Assembly (NCBI GenBank): GCA_017305935.1 | Contig: JAFKJU010000023.1 | Location: forward strand, 1 to 64,000 | Length of the DNA: 64,000 nt | Reading direction: 5' to 3' | Source of the DNA: Hyphomicrobiales bacterium | Lineage (GTDB): Bacteria > Pseudomonadota > Alphaproteobacteria > Rhizobiales > Rhizobiaceae | Shown here: positions 45,327 to 53,409 of the stretch, piece after piece | Layout: every line of letters starts with the position of its first letter | Position numbering within the stretch: position 1 is the first letter of the stretch | The notes under the pieces: generated by a model | Told to the model about the DNA's origin: nothing | Database searches by the model: none | Seen by the model: the letters and a program-made list of their open reading frames with translations, nothing else | Position numbers and translations under genes: made by a program

Positions 45327-46687
45327 AGCGCCTCTCCCAATCCCGCCAGCCTGTCGCCGGCAAGCTCCGAAAGGCGGCCGAGGCAATTGAAGCCCTGACA
45401 GCGGCCCATGGCACAGCGGGTGCGGCGCTTGAGGCCGGCGAGATCGCGCGGCGGCGGCGAGGAGGCCAGCGCGGCGGTGACTTCCCGGTCGGTCACCATT
45501 TCGCAATGGCAGAGGATTTCGCCATAGCCGGGCGTCGACCAGTCGCGCGGCAGATGCTCGGCGAGGTTCGGCATCACCGGCGGTTTCGGCGCATCCTGCG
45601 GCACGCTGTCTTTGCCGAGGATCAGACGGGCGACCAGTTGCGCCAGCCCCAGCGACGCGGTCATGCCGGTCGAGCGGATGCCGCCGACCGTCAGCCAGTG
45701 ACGGTCCGGTTCGTGGCGGATGCGGTATTCCTTCCTTTCGGTTGCGGGGCGCAGGCCGGCATAGACGGCGGTGACCGGAATATCCTTCAGCCCCGGCAGC
45801 ATGGCTTCGGCGCGGGCCAGCAGTTTTTGCAATTCCGCCCGCTCGACGGTCGGGCGGTCGCGATCCTGTTGCTCCTCGGCGGTCGGGCCGATGATGACAT
45901 TGCCAAAGGCGGTGCGGCAGAGGACGACGCCCTTGGTGGTTTCCGTGGGCACGGGCAGGATGATGGCGTCAACCAGCCGGCTGGCCGCCTTGTCGTAGAC
46001 GGCGAACTGGCCCTTGCGTGGCCGGATTTCGAAGCTGGCATCGCCCAGCAGCCGCTGTTCGATGAGATCACCGCCGAGGCCGGCGCAATTGACGATATGA
46101 CGGGCCGTCCAGCGGGCTTTCACGGTTTCGACGGTCCAGCACGCGCCGTCGAAAGCGCCGCGCAGCACCTCGTCCTTGAAGGAAAAGACCGCGCCGGCAG
46201 CAATGGCTTGACGGGCATAGCCGAGAAACGGCGACCAGGGATCGATGACATATTCGCCCGGCACTAGCAGCGCGCCCAGCGCGGACGGATCGAGGTTCGG
46301 CTCGCGTCGGCGCAGATCGGCCGCCTCCAGCAGCGCCACATCGGCGACGCCGTTGCGGCGGGCGATTTCGGCAAGCTGCGGCAGGCGCAAAAACTCGGCC
46401 TCGTTCCAGGCGACGACCATGGCTCCGGTTTCGAGCAGCGGCAGGTTGAAATCGGCGCGGAGGCCAAGATATTCGCGGTAGCCGGCCTGCATGCAGTCCA
46501 GTTCCAGACTACCCTCCGGCGCATCGAAGCCGGTGTGGAGGATGGCGCTGTTGGCCTTGCTGGCGCCGGAAAGGATATCCGTGCCCTTTTCCAGAACCAG
46601 CACCCGGCATCCTGCCAGCGCCAGCCGCCGCGCGGCGGCGCAGCCGACGGCGCCGGCGCCGATGATGGCTATGTCGAAAATATCCAT
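45323..46687 (-). CDS. GlpA-like FAD-dependent oxidoreductase with C-terminal BFD [2Fe-2S] domain
   Basis: This 454-residue protein has a DAO-type FAD domain starting IIGAGAVGCAAARRLALAG and SKANSAILHTGFDAPEG, as in GlpA and LhgO. The C-terminal Fer2_BFD region has cysteines in ILCHCEMVTD and RCAMGRCQGFNC. It probably oxidises a phosphorylated polyol or 2-hydroxy acid, passing electrons through the cluster to a partner flavoprotein and quinone. First gene of a three-gene operon; its promoter region carries two GACCGNNCGGTC sites. Confidence 0.87.
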   Translation of the reverse strand: MDIFDIAIIGAGAVGCAAARRLALAGCRVLVLEKGTDILSGASKANSAILHTGFDAPEGSLELDCMQAGYREYLGLRADFNLPLLETGAMVVAWNEAEFLRLPQLAEIARRNGVADVALLEAADLRRREPNLDPSALGALLVPGEYVIDPWSPFLGYARQAIAAGAVFSFKDEVLRGAFDGACWTVETVKARWTARHIVNCAGLGGDLIEQRLLGDASFEIRPRKGQFAVYDKAASRLVDAIILPVPTETTKGVVLCRTAFGNVIIGPTAEEQQDRDRPTVERAELQKLLARAEAMLPGLKDIPVTAVYAGLRPATERKEYRIRHEPDRHWLTVGGIRSTGMTASLGLAQLVARLILGKDSVPQDAPKPPVMPNLAEHLPRDWSTPGYGEILCHCEMVTDREVTAALASSPPPRDLAGLKRRTRCAMGRCQGFNCLGRLSELAGDRLAGLGEAL

Positions 46688-46756
46688 GGACCCTGCCCGT
46701 CTGGCTGGAACTCAACGCCCGATGACGCTATTCATGATCGCAACCTAACCAAGATT

Positions 46757-46789
46757 GCCCGTTCGGTCAATCTTAAAGACTGATCGGTC
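46757..46789. promoter_or_regulatory. tandem putative DeoR operators A and B
   Basis: GCCCGTTCGGTC (46757-46768) and GACTGATCGGTC (46778-46789) both fit GACCG-NN-CGGTC and have centres 21 bp apart. They lie between the GlpA-like gene and the DeoR gene and end 5 bp before the DeoR start codon. Confidence 0.65.
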
Positions 46790-46794
46790 ACGAC

Positions 46795-47565
46795 ATGACA
46801 CCTGAAGCCAGACGCGACGGCATCGTCGAAATCGTCAACCGCGACGGCAAGGCAAGCGTTGAAGCGCTGGCCGATAGTCTCGACGCCTCCCGCGAGACCA
46901 TCCGCCGCGACCTCACCGAACTGGACCGCCAGGGGCTGCTGCGCAAGGTGCATGGCGGCGCGACGGCGGCGGAGCCCTCCGGCTTCGAGAAGGCGGAGGG
47001 GGCGCTTGCCGCCCGCATGACCCAGAACCTCACCCGGAAACGCGCCATCGCCCGCAAGGCCGCAGGCCTGTTGAAACCGGGCGACAGCCTGTTCATCGAC
47101 ACCGGCTCGACGACGCTGATCTTTGCCGAGGAATTGCCGCAGATCGCCGGGCTGACCGTCATTACCAATTCCGCCGCCATCGCCGCATTGGCGATAAAGG
47201 CCGAGGATTCGCGGGTTTTCCTGATCGGCGGCGAATATCGGCGCGGTGGACAGGAAAGCGTCGGCGACATGGCGGTGCGGCAGATCGGCGAGTTTCGCGC
47301 CGCTTACGCCTTCCTCACCGTCGCCGCCTATGGCGCCGGCGGCTTCATGGATCACGACCTGCAGCAGGCTCAGGTGGCGCGCGCCATGGCGCGGCAGGCG
47401 GCGCAGCCGGTGGTGCTGGCCGATTCCAGCAAGATGGACCGGCTCGGCGTCTTCGAGGTCGTGCCGGCGGCAGCACCCGTCTCGCTGGTCACCGATGCGC
47501 TCTCGCCGGCGCTGGCCGCCGATCTGACTGAGCGCGGCGTCACGGTGCTGCTGGCTGACTCATAA
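46795..47565 (+). CDS. DeoR/GlpR-family regulator
   Basis: This 256-residue repressor has an N-terminal HTH with VEALADSLDASRETIRRDLTEL and GLLRKVHGGATA. The C-terminal sugar-phosphate sensor domain contains DTGSTTLIFAEEL, VITNSAAIAAL and VLADSSKMDR. DeoR repressors respond to phosphorylated sugars or polyols, which fits the adjacent FGGY kinase. It is divergent from the GlpA-like operon. The same paired operators appear upstream of the gene at 47650, so it probably controls both sides and itself. Confidence 0.92.
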   Translation: MTPEARRDGIVEIVNRDGKASVEALADSLDASRETIRRDLTELDRQGLLRKVHGGATAAEPSGFEKAEGALAARMTQNLTRKRAIARKAAGLLKPGDSLFIDTGSTTLIFAEELPQIAGLTVITNSAAIAALAIKAEDSRVFLIGGEYRRGGQESVGDMAVRQIGEFRAAYAFLTVAAYGAGGFMDHDLQQAQVARAMARQAAQPVVLADSSKMDRLGVFEVVPAAAPVSLVTDALSPALAADLTERGVTVLLADS

Positions 47566-47574
47566 ATATTTTAC

Positions 47575-47607
47575 GACCGAACAGTCATACGTATTGACCG
47601 AACGGTC
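47575..47607. promoter_or_regulatory. tandem putative DeoR operators C and D
   Basis: GACCGAACAGTC (47575-47586) and GACCGAACGGTC (47596-47607) have centres 21 bp apart, exactly as sites A and B. CATACGTAT, the core of the LacI-type palindrome, lies between them. Confidence 0.68.
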
Positions 47608-47620
47608 ATTTGCTGCCAAT

Positions 47621-47636
47621 CTGCATACGACTGCAA
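47621..47636. promoter_or_regulatory. LacI-type operator, degenerate copy L1
   Basis: CTGCATACGACTGCAA matches 13 of 16 positions of TTGCATACGTATGCAA. It ends 4 bp before the GGAGG ribosome site of the first NTF2-type gene. Confidence 0.5.
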
Positions 47637-47649
47637 ATTGGAGGACAGG

Positions 47650-48846
47650 ATGAGCGAACAGGAAGGCCAGCGCCCGGCCAAGGCAAACGAGGCCCAGCCG
47701 GCAGCACGGCCGGCGTCCGAAGCGCGACAGGGCCGCGCAAAATTCCGCGCGCTGGAAGCCCGCCACATGCCGCACGACTTTTCGATTTCGCTGGATGCCT
47801 ATCGGCGCGGCGGCACCGATGCTTTTCTCGGCAAGACGCCGGCCCATGCCGCGCGCCAGCCGATGCGCGGCTTCGAGCCGCAATACGCCAATATCGTCGA
47901 CTACATCATCCGTATCACCCACCAGATCTGGGAGGAGAAGGATATTGGCTATATCTACGACACCTACAGCCATGACTGCATGGTCTGGGGCGAGCTTGGC
48001 CTTGCCGCCGGCCGCGATCTGGTGGTCCAGCATGTCATCGAGCAGAGCAATGCCTTCCCGGACATGCGCATCCTCGCCGACGAGGTGATCTGGGCCGGCG
48101 ACGACGAGGTCGGTTTCCACACCTCGCATCGCTCGCAGATCATCGGCACCAATACCGGCTACAGCGCCCATGGCGCGCCGACCGGCAAGCGCATCCAGTT
48201 CCTGTGCATGGCCAATTGCGTCACGCGCGACAACGAGATCTTCTACGAGCATGTGGCCTACGACACCTGCTTCCTCGTCAAGCAGCTCGGCTTCGATCCG
48301 CTGGAGACGGCGCGCCGCGCCGGCGAGGCGCTCGGCGACAATGTGCTGCCGGCCGATTTCCTCAGCAGCGAGCCCGGCCGCACCATCGGCCAGTCCAAGC
48401 CCGCGCTGGTGCCGATCCCCGACCGCATCGGCGACAATCCGGAGGAATTCGTGCGCGCCGCGGCGCAGACCATCTGGAACCGGCGCAACTTCGCCGCCGT
48501 CGACAAGGTCTATCATCCCGGCATCGTCTCCGAAGTCACCGGCGGCCGGGTCTTCCATGGCACCGGCCAGCTTCGCTCCTTCATGCTGTCGCTGATGGCG
48601 ATGTTCCCCGATGCGCTCTATTCGGTCGACGACCTCTACTGGATGGGCAATGCCGGGGAAGGTTTCCTCGTCGCCCAGCGCTGGTCGATGCTCGGCTCGC
48701 ATCGCGGCCATGGCCGTTACGGTGCGCCGACCGGCCGCGAAGTCAGCCTCTGGGGCATCACCCACTGGGTGGTCGAGAACGGCCACGTCACCAAGGAATG
48801 GACCACCTTCAACGAGTTCGGCGCGCTGACGCAGATCCTGCGGTAA
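47650..48846 (+). CDS. nuclear transport factor 2 (NTF2/SnoaL)-like protein with two domains, copy 1
   Basis: This 398-residue soluble protein has a basic, Ala-rich N-terminal tail of about 60 residues and then two NTF2-like domains. The first runs from YANIVDYIIRITHQIWEEKD to about residue 200; the second from NPEEFVRAAAQTIWNRRNF to the end, with GRVFHGTGQLRSFM and WSMLGSHRGHGRYGAPTGRE. NTF2/SnoaL folds include dehydratases, isomerases and cyclases. The substrate is unknown. A paralogue is at 62516. ATG 47650 follows GGAGG. Its promoter carries both DeoR-type and LacI-type sites. Confidence 0.82.
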   Translation: MSEQEGQRPAKANEAQPAARPASEARQGRAKFRALEARHMPHDFSISLDAYRRGGTDAFLGKTPAHAARQPMRGFEPQYANIVDYIIRITHQIWEEKDIGYIYDTYSHDCMVWGELGLAAGRDLVVQHVIEQSNAFPDMRILADEVIWAGDDEVGFHTSHRSQIIGTNTGYSAHGAPTGKRIQFLCMANCVTRDNEIFYEHVAYDTCFLVKQLGFDPLETARRAGEALGDNVLPADFLSSEPGRTIGQSKPALVPIPDRIGDNPEEFVRAAAQTIWNRRNFAAVDKVYHPGIVSEVTGGRVFHGTGQLRSFMLSLMAMFPDALYSVDDLYWMGNAGEGFLVAQRWSMLGSHRGHGRYGAPTGREVSLWGITHWVVENGHVTKEWTTFNEFGALTQILR

Positions 48847-48896
48847 GCCTTTCGCATCGGCGCGGGGTCTCTCGCGCCGATTCTTTTGCATAGCTA

Positions 48897-48912
48897 TTGC
48901 ATACGTATGCAA
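48897..48912. promoter_or_regulatory. LacI-type operator, perfect palindrome L2
   Basis: TTGCATACGTATGCAA is a perfect 16-bp inverted repeat with the central CG typical of LacI/PurR-family operators. It precedes the importer operon that ends with the LacI gene. Confidence 0.78.
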
Positions 48913-48999
48913 ATTGTCATAACGTAACTCTCAATCGTCCGAGGAAAGGCGATGAGCGAACGTGCAGCCTTCGCTGCCAAGAGAAAGAGAGAAGGGAAC

Positions 49000-50247
49000 A
49001 TGAAAAGATCGGGACTGCTTGCCACCACCGCCCTCCTGCTCGCCGCGGGCATCTTCTCCGCCGCCCCTGCAAAAGCCGATTGCGGCATCGAGAAGGGGTC
49101 GGTGCGCATCCTATCCAACGATTTCGAGGCGCTGCGGCTCATCGCCTCCGAGGCCGAGAAATGTTCGTCCGCGACGGTCAAGGTCAGCAAGAACCAGACC
49201 ACCGAGCACAAGAACCTGCAGGTGCCGGCGCTGAAGGTCAATCCGGCCCAGTATACGGTCGCGGTCATCGCCAACAATTCCATCGTGCCCCTGCTCAATG
49301 ACGGCCTGGTGCGCCCGCTCGACGATCTCGTCGCCAAGTATGGTGCCGACCTGCAGCCGAACCAGCTCATCAAGATCGACGGCAAGGTGATGGCGATCGC
49401 CTTCATGGGCAATTCGCAGCATCTCTTCTTCCGCAAGGACATTCTCGAAAAGGCCGGCGTCCAGCCGCCGAAATCCTATGAGGATATCCTCGCCGCCGCC
49501 AAGGCGATCAAGGAGAAGGGCCTGATGGAGCATCCGCTGGCCGCCTCCGACAAGGCCGGCTGGGATCTCGCCGCCGAATTCGTCAACATGTATCTCGGCT
49601 ATGGCGGAGAGCTGTTCAAGGCCGGCTCGGCCGAGCCGGCGATCAACAACGAAAAGGGTCTCGCCACCCTGAAGATGATGAAGGATCTGACCGCCTATAT
49701 GGGGCCGGATTACATGACCTATTCGGCCGACGACATCATCAAGACCTACGTCGCCGGCAAGACCGCGATGATGAACGGCTGGGGCTCACTGGCCGGCAGC
49801 GTCATCGACAAAACCAAGGCCCCGGCCGAGATCGCAGAGAATACCGTGCTGGCGGCGGCGCCCACGGTGGGCGGCGGCTCGGTCCCGGCGGCGGCGCTGT
49901 GGTGGGATGGCTTTGCCATCGCCAAGAATATCTCGGACGAGGATGCCGAAGCCTCCTTCCGCGCCATGGTCCATGCCGTGCGTCCCGAAGTCGCCGACAA
50001 GAATCCGGATATCGCCACCTGGCTGACGAAGGACTTCAAGCCGAGCGCCGGCGCGGTCGGCGTGCTGGCCACCGCAAACGGCGGCGCGCAGCCCTATCCG
50101 ATGCTGCCTTATATGGGCCTGCTGCACACCGCGCTCGGTTCCGAGCTTGCCGACTTCATGCAAGGGCGCGAAAGCGCCGAGGATGCGTTGCGCGATACGG
50201 AAGCGGCCTATACGGCTGCGGCCCGCGAAGGCGGCTACCTGAAGTAA
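49000..50247 (+). CDS. carbohydrate ABC transporter substrate-binding protein (SBP family 1)
   Basis: This 415-residue periplasmic protein has a Sec signal MKRSGLLATTALLLAAGIF cleaved near AKA. Mature segments such as IAFMGNSQHLFFRKDILEKAG and YVAGKTAMMNGWGSLAG are typical of MalE/UgpB-like proteins. ATG 49000 has GAAGGGA upstream. An in-frame ATG at 48952, which also has a ribosome-site-like GAGGAAAGG, would add a basic 16-residue leader, so the start is not certain. First gene of the operon under palindrome L2. Confidence 0.88.
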   Translation: MKRSGLLATTALLLAAGIFSAAPAKADCGIEKGSVRILSNDFEALRLIASEAEKCSSATVKVSKNQTTEHKNLQVPALKVNPAQYTVAVIANNSIVPLLNDGLVRPLDDLVAKYGADLQPNQLIKIDGKVMAIAFMGNSQHLFFRKDILEKAGVQPPKSYEDILAAAKAIKEKGLMEHPLAASDKAGWDLAAEFVNMYLGYGGELFKAGSAEPAINNEKGLATLKMMKDLTAYMGPDYMTYSADDIIKTYVAGKTAMMNGWGSLAGSVIDKTKAPAEIAENTVLAAAPTVGGGSVPAAALWWDGFAIAKNISDEDAEASFRAMVHAVRPEVADKNPDIATWLTKDFKPSAGAVGVLATANGGAQPYPMLPYMGLLHTALGSELADFMQGRESAEDALRDTEAAYTAAAREGGYLK

Positions 50248-50267
50248 GCCCGTCCGGGAAAACGGCC

Positions 50268-50292
50268 GGCGGCGGGCGCCATGTCCGCCGCC
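50268..50292. other. intercistronic hairpin after the binding-protein gene
   Basis: GGCGGCGG (50268) pairs with CCGCCGCC (50285) around a 9-nt loop. It lies between the binding-protein and permease genes, as do the stems at 16317, and probably protects the upstream message. Confidence 0.55.
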
Positions 50293-50370
50293 ACGATTCA
50301 AAACGCGCAGACGGTCACGCTTTTCCAAGCGTTCGACACCGGCTGCCGCCACCGTCTTGCAGGAGGGCCT

Positions 50371-51399
50371 ATGCCGCATCGGGCATTCTTCGCCTTTATA
50401 TTGCCGTCGCTCGTCGCGATGATCCTGTTCATCGCGTTGCCGATCGCCTCGGTCGCGGTCCAGTCCCTGTTCGTCCAGCACGAAAAGGTGGTGGTCGAAA
50501 CGGAGACCTGCGCCCCCTTCGGCGGCTGCAAGAAGGAGACGCGCGTCGATTCCGACGCCACCGCCAAGCTGCGTCATGACGAGCCGCTCGGCAAGTTCAA
50601 CGGCTTCGGCACCTATCTCGACCGCAATCATCTCGCGGTCGGCGAAATCAAGGCGATCCTCGCCAGCAGCACCGGCATCGGCAATGTCGTCACGCAGATC
50701 TACAACCTGCCCTTCTACAAGGCGCTGTCCTTCACGCTGACCTATACGTTCATCGTCACGCCCTTTGCCATGCTGCTCGGCTTCTGCATCGCGCTCGGCG
50801 TCAATACCCTGCCGCCGCTCGCCAAGGGGCCGGTGATCTTCTTCTCGCTGCTGCCGATGATCGTCACCCCGCTGGTCGGCGCGCTGATCGTCTATTGGAT
50901 GGTATCGACGCAAGGCATCGTCGGCGCAACGCTGCAGAACCTGTTCAACGATCCGACGCTGTCGCTGAAATCCTCCTCGGTGCTGACCTGGCTGACGCTC
51001 CTCGCCTACGGCATCTGGCACAATGCGCCCTTCTCTTTCGTCGTCTTCTATGCCGGCCTGCAGACCGTTCCCGACGACACGCTGGAATCGGCGATGATCG
51101 ACGGCGCCAGCCGATGGGAGCGCATCCGTTTCGTCATCGTGCCGCATCTGATGCCGCTCGCCACCTTCGTCGCCCTGGTGCAGCTGATGGACAATTTCCG
51201 GGTGTTCGAGCCGATCGTCGGCTTCAGCGCCGATGCCAACGCCACCTCGCTCTCCTGGTCGATCTACAACGACCTGCACAGCCAGGTGGACCAACTGTTC
51301 GGCTCCGCCGCCGCGACCTCGATGCTGACCATTACGGGCGTGATCATTCTCCTGTCGCCGGTGCTGGTGCGCACCTGGCGCGAATTCAACCGTCGCTGA
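50371..51399 (+). CDS. carbohydrate ABC transporter permease (MalF/UgpA-like)
   Basis: This 342-residue inner-membrane protein has its first membrane segment at residues about 5-30. A periplasmic loop of some 100 residues with a paired-cysteine motif TCAPFGGCKKE follows, then the BPD_transp_1 domain with EAA loop LESAMIDGASRWERIRFVIV. ATG 50371 is preceded by AGGAGGG; the longer frame from 50281 lacks such a site. The loop cysteines may form a disulfide. Confidence 0.87.
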   Translation: MPHRAFFAFILPSLVAMILFIALPIASVAVQSLFVQHEKVVVETETCAPFGGCKKETRVDSDATAKLRHDEPLGKFNGFGTYLDRNHLAVGEIKAILASSTGIGNVVTQIYNLPFYKALSFTLTYTFIVTPFAMLLGFCIALGVNTLPPLAKGPVIFFSLLPMIVTPLVGALIVYWMVSTQGIVGATLQNLFNDPTLSLKSSSVLTWLTLLAYGIWHNAPFSFVVFYAGLQTVPDDTLESAMIDGASRWERIRFVIVPHLMPLATFVALVQLMDNFRVFEPIVGFSADANATSLSWSIYNDLHSQVDQLFGSAAATSMLTITGVIILLSPVLVRTWREFNRR

Positions 51400-51409
51400 G
51401 GAGGCCGGC

Positions 51410-52288
51410 ATGTCGATCGCCAATCGCAAACCCTTTCCACTTGCCCTGATCTCCGTCGGCTTCGTGATCGTCTGGGTGTTCCTGGCCGCCTTCCCCTTCA
51501 TCTGGACGGTCTGGGGCTCGTTCAAGGTGGAGCAGGACTTCTTCTCGCGCGAAACCTGGTGGAATGCAGTGACCGGCCTGCGCACCATCGCCCAGACCGG
51601 CTCGGCCTTCACCGGCGACGGTTATTACGGCGCCTGGGTGACGCGGGACTTCATGTCCTCGGTGTTCAACACCGCCATCGTCACCGTCTGCGTCGTGGTC
51701 ATTTCGCTGACCTTCGGCACGCTCGGCGGCTATGCGCTGGCGCGCTCCGGCCATCGCTACACCTTCTGGATCCTGATGGCAGCGCTGGTCTTCCGCGCCA
51801 TGCCGCATATCACCCTGGTCTCCGGCTATCTGCTGCCCTTCTTCCAGATGAACATCTGGGGCTACCTGCCGACCTCGATCATCGTGCTCGTCGCCATCAA
51901 CCAGCCATTCACGCTGTGGATGCTGCATTCCTTCTTTCTGTCGATCCCCAAGGATCTCGATGAGAGCGCGCTGGTCGACGGCTGCTCGCGCTTCCAGGCC
52001 TTCCGGCTGGTGGTCATTCCGGTCATGTGGCCGGGGGTCATCACCACAGGCCTGTTCTCCTTCCTGCTTGCCTATAACGACTTCGCCGTCACCGCGATGC
52101 TGCTGTCGCAGCCGAACCAGACGATGGTGCCGAAGATCGCAAGCTTCCTCGGCACGGTGCAGCAGGAAGGCAATGTCATGTTCGCGGTGGCCGCCGTCGT
52201 CTCCGCCACCGCCCCGCTTTTCCTGCTGGTGATGTTTTTCCAGCGCCAGATCGTCAGCGGCCTCACCGCCGGCGCAGTCAAAGGATAA
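51410..52288 (+). CDS. carbohydrate ABC transporter permease (MalG/UgpE-like)
   Basis: This 292-residue inner-membrane protein has six hydrophobic segments and the EAA loop DESALVDGCSRFQAFRLVVI. A GAGGAGG ribosome site lies just after the MalF-like stop. It pairs with the permease at 50371. Confidence 0.9.
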   Translation: MSIANRKPFPLALISVGFVIVWVFLAAFPFIWTVWGSFKVEQDFFSRETWWNAVTGLRTIAQTGSAFTGDGYYGAWVTRDFMSSVFNTAIVTVCVVVISLTFGTLGGYALARSGHRYTFWILMAALVFRAMPHITLVSGYLLPFFQMNIWGYLPTSIIVLVAINQPFTLWMLHSFFLSIPKDLDESALVDGCSRFQAFRLVVIPVMWPGVITTGLFSFLLAYNDFAVTAMLLSQPNQTMVPKIASFLGTVQQEGNVMFAVAAVVSATAPLFLLVMFFQRQIVSGLTAGAVKG

Positions 52289-52293
52289 TCCCC

Positions 52294-53358
52294 ATGGCCG
52301 AAATCCGATTGAAGAACGTTTCCAAGCGCTGGCACAATTTCATCGGCGTCGACAACTTCAACCTGACGATCCCCGACCAGGAGTTCCTGGTCCTGCTCGG
52401 CCCCTCCGGCTGCGGCAAGACCACGACCATGCGCATGATCGCCGGGCTGGAGGATATTTCCGAAGGCGAGATCTGGCTCGGCGACCGGCTGGTCAACAAG
52501 CTGGAGCCCAAGGACCGCGACATTTCGATGGTCTTCCAGAGCTACGGCCTCTATCCCAACATGTCCGTCTACGAAAACATCCGTTTCCCCTTGCGGGTGC
52601 GAAAAGTTCCCAAGGAACTGCACCACGACAAGGTGATGCAGGCGGCGCGCATGGTGGAGCTGACCGAATTCCTCGATCGCCGCCCGGCCGCCCTTTCCGG
52701 CGGCCAGCGCCAGCGCGTCGCGCTCGGCCGCGCCATCGTCCGCCAGCCGAACGTCTTCCTGATGGACGAGCCGCTGTCGAACCTCGATGCCAAGCTGCGC
52801 GTCTCGACCCGCGCCCAGATCAAGCACCTGCAGCACGAATTGAAGGTGACCACCATCTACGTCACCCATGACCAGATCGAGGCGATGACGCTGGCCGACC
52901 GGGTGGTGGTGATGAGCAAGGGCGTCATCCAGCAGGTGGGCACGCCGACCGAGATCTACGACAACCCGGCCAATACCTTCGTCGCCTCCTTCATCGGCTC
53001 GCCGGCCATGAACCTGATCGACGGCGATATCGCCGACGGCGTCTTCCGCGCCGAAGGCGTCACCATCGGCGGCTTGCAGAAGGATGTGAAAGGCCCGGTC
53101 ACCCTCGGCTTCCGCGCCGAGGATGCCAGCCTTGCCGGCGAAAGCGGCGAGCTTGCGGCGGACGTCTATTCGATGGAACTGCTCGGCGAAGCGACGATGG
53201 CGAGCTTCCGCATCGGCTCGAAGCTCGTCTCGATCAAATCGGACAAGACCTATCGCGCCGGCATTGGCGAGCGCATCCGCGCCGCCATCCCGGCCGGCAT
53301 CTGTCACCTTTTCGACGCCCGGAGCGGCGCCCGCCTTTCCCGCGCTGCGGGGCACTGA
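52294..53358 (+). CDS. carbohydrate ABC transporter ATP-binding protein (UgpC/MalK-like)
   Basis: This 354-residue ATPase has Walker A GPSGCGKTT, Q-loop FQSYGLYPNMSV, signature LSGGQRQRVALGR, Walker B VFLMDEPLSNLD and H-loop VTHDQIEAM. A TOBE-type regulatory domain begins near residue 240. It completes a Ugp/Mal-type importer. It lies 5 bp after the MalG-like gene and 51 bp before the HisD-like gene. Confidence 0.92.
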   Translation: MAEIRLKNVSKRWHNFIGVDNFNLTIPDQEFLVLLGPSGCGKTTTMRMIAGLEDISEGEIWLGDRLVNKLEPKDRDISMVFQSYGLYPNMSVYENIRFPLRVRKVPKELHHDKVMQAARMVELTEFLDRRPAALSGGQRQRVALGRAIVRQPNVFLMDEPLSNLDAKLRVSTRAQIKHLQHELKVTTIYVTHDQIEAMTLADRVVVMSKGVIQQVGTPTEIYDNPANTFVASFIGSPAMNLIDGDIADGVFRAEGVTIGGLQKDVKGPVTLGFRAEDASLAGESGELAADVYSMELLGEATMASFRIGSKLVSIKSDKTYRAGIGERIRAAIPAGICHLFDARSGARLSRAAGH

Positions 53359-53409
53359 ACAACGAACCGGATCGGGCCGCGATTGCCCGCATCCGCCAGG
53401 GAGAAAGCG

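Noticed and set aside
49786-51612. 608-residue minus-strand open frame
   Set aside because: It is the shadow of the binding-protein and permease genes; no recognisable fold or ribosome site.
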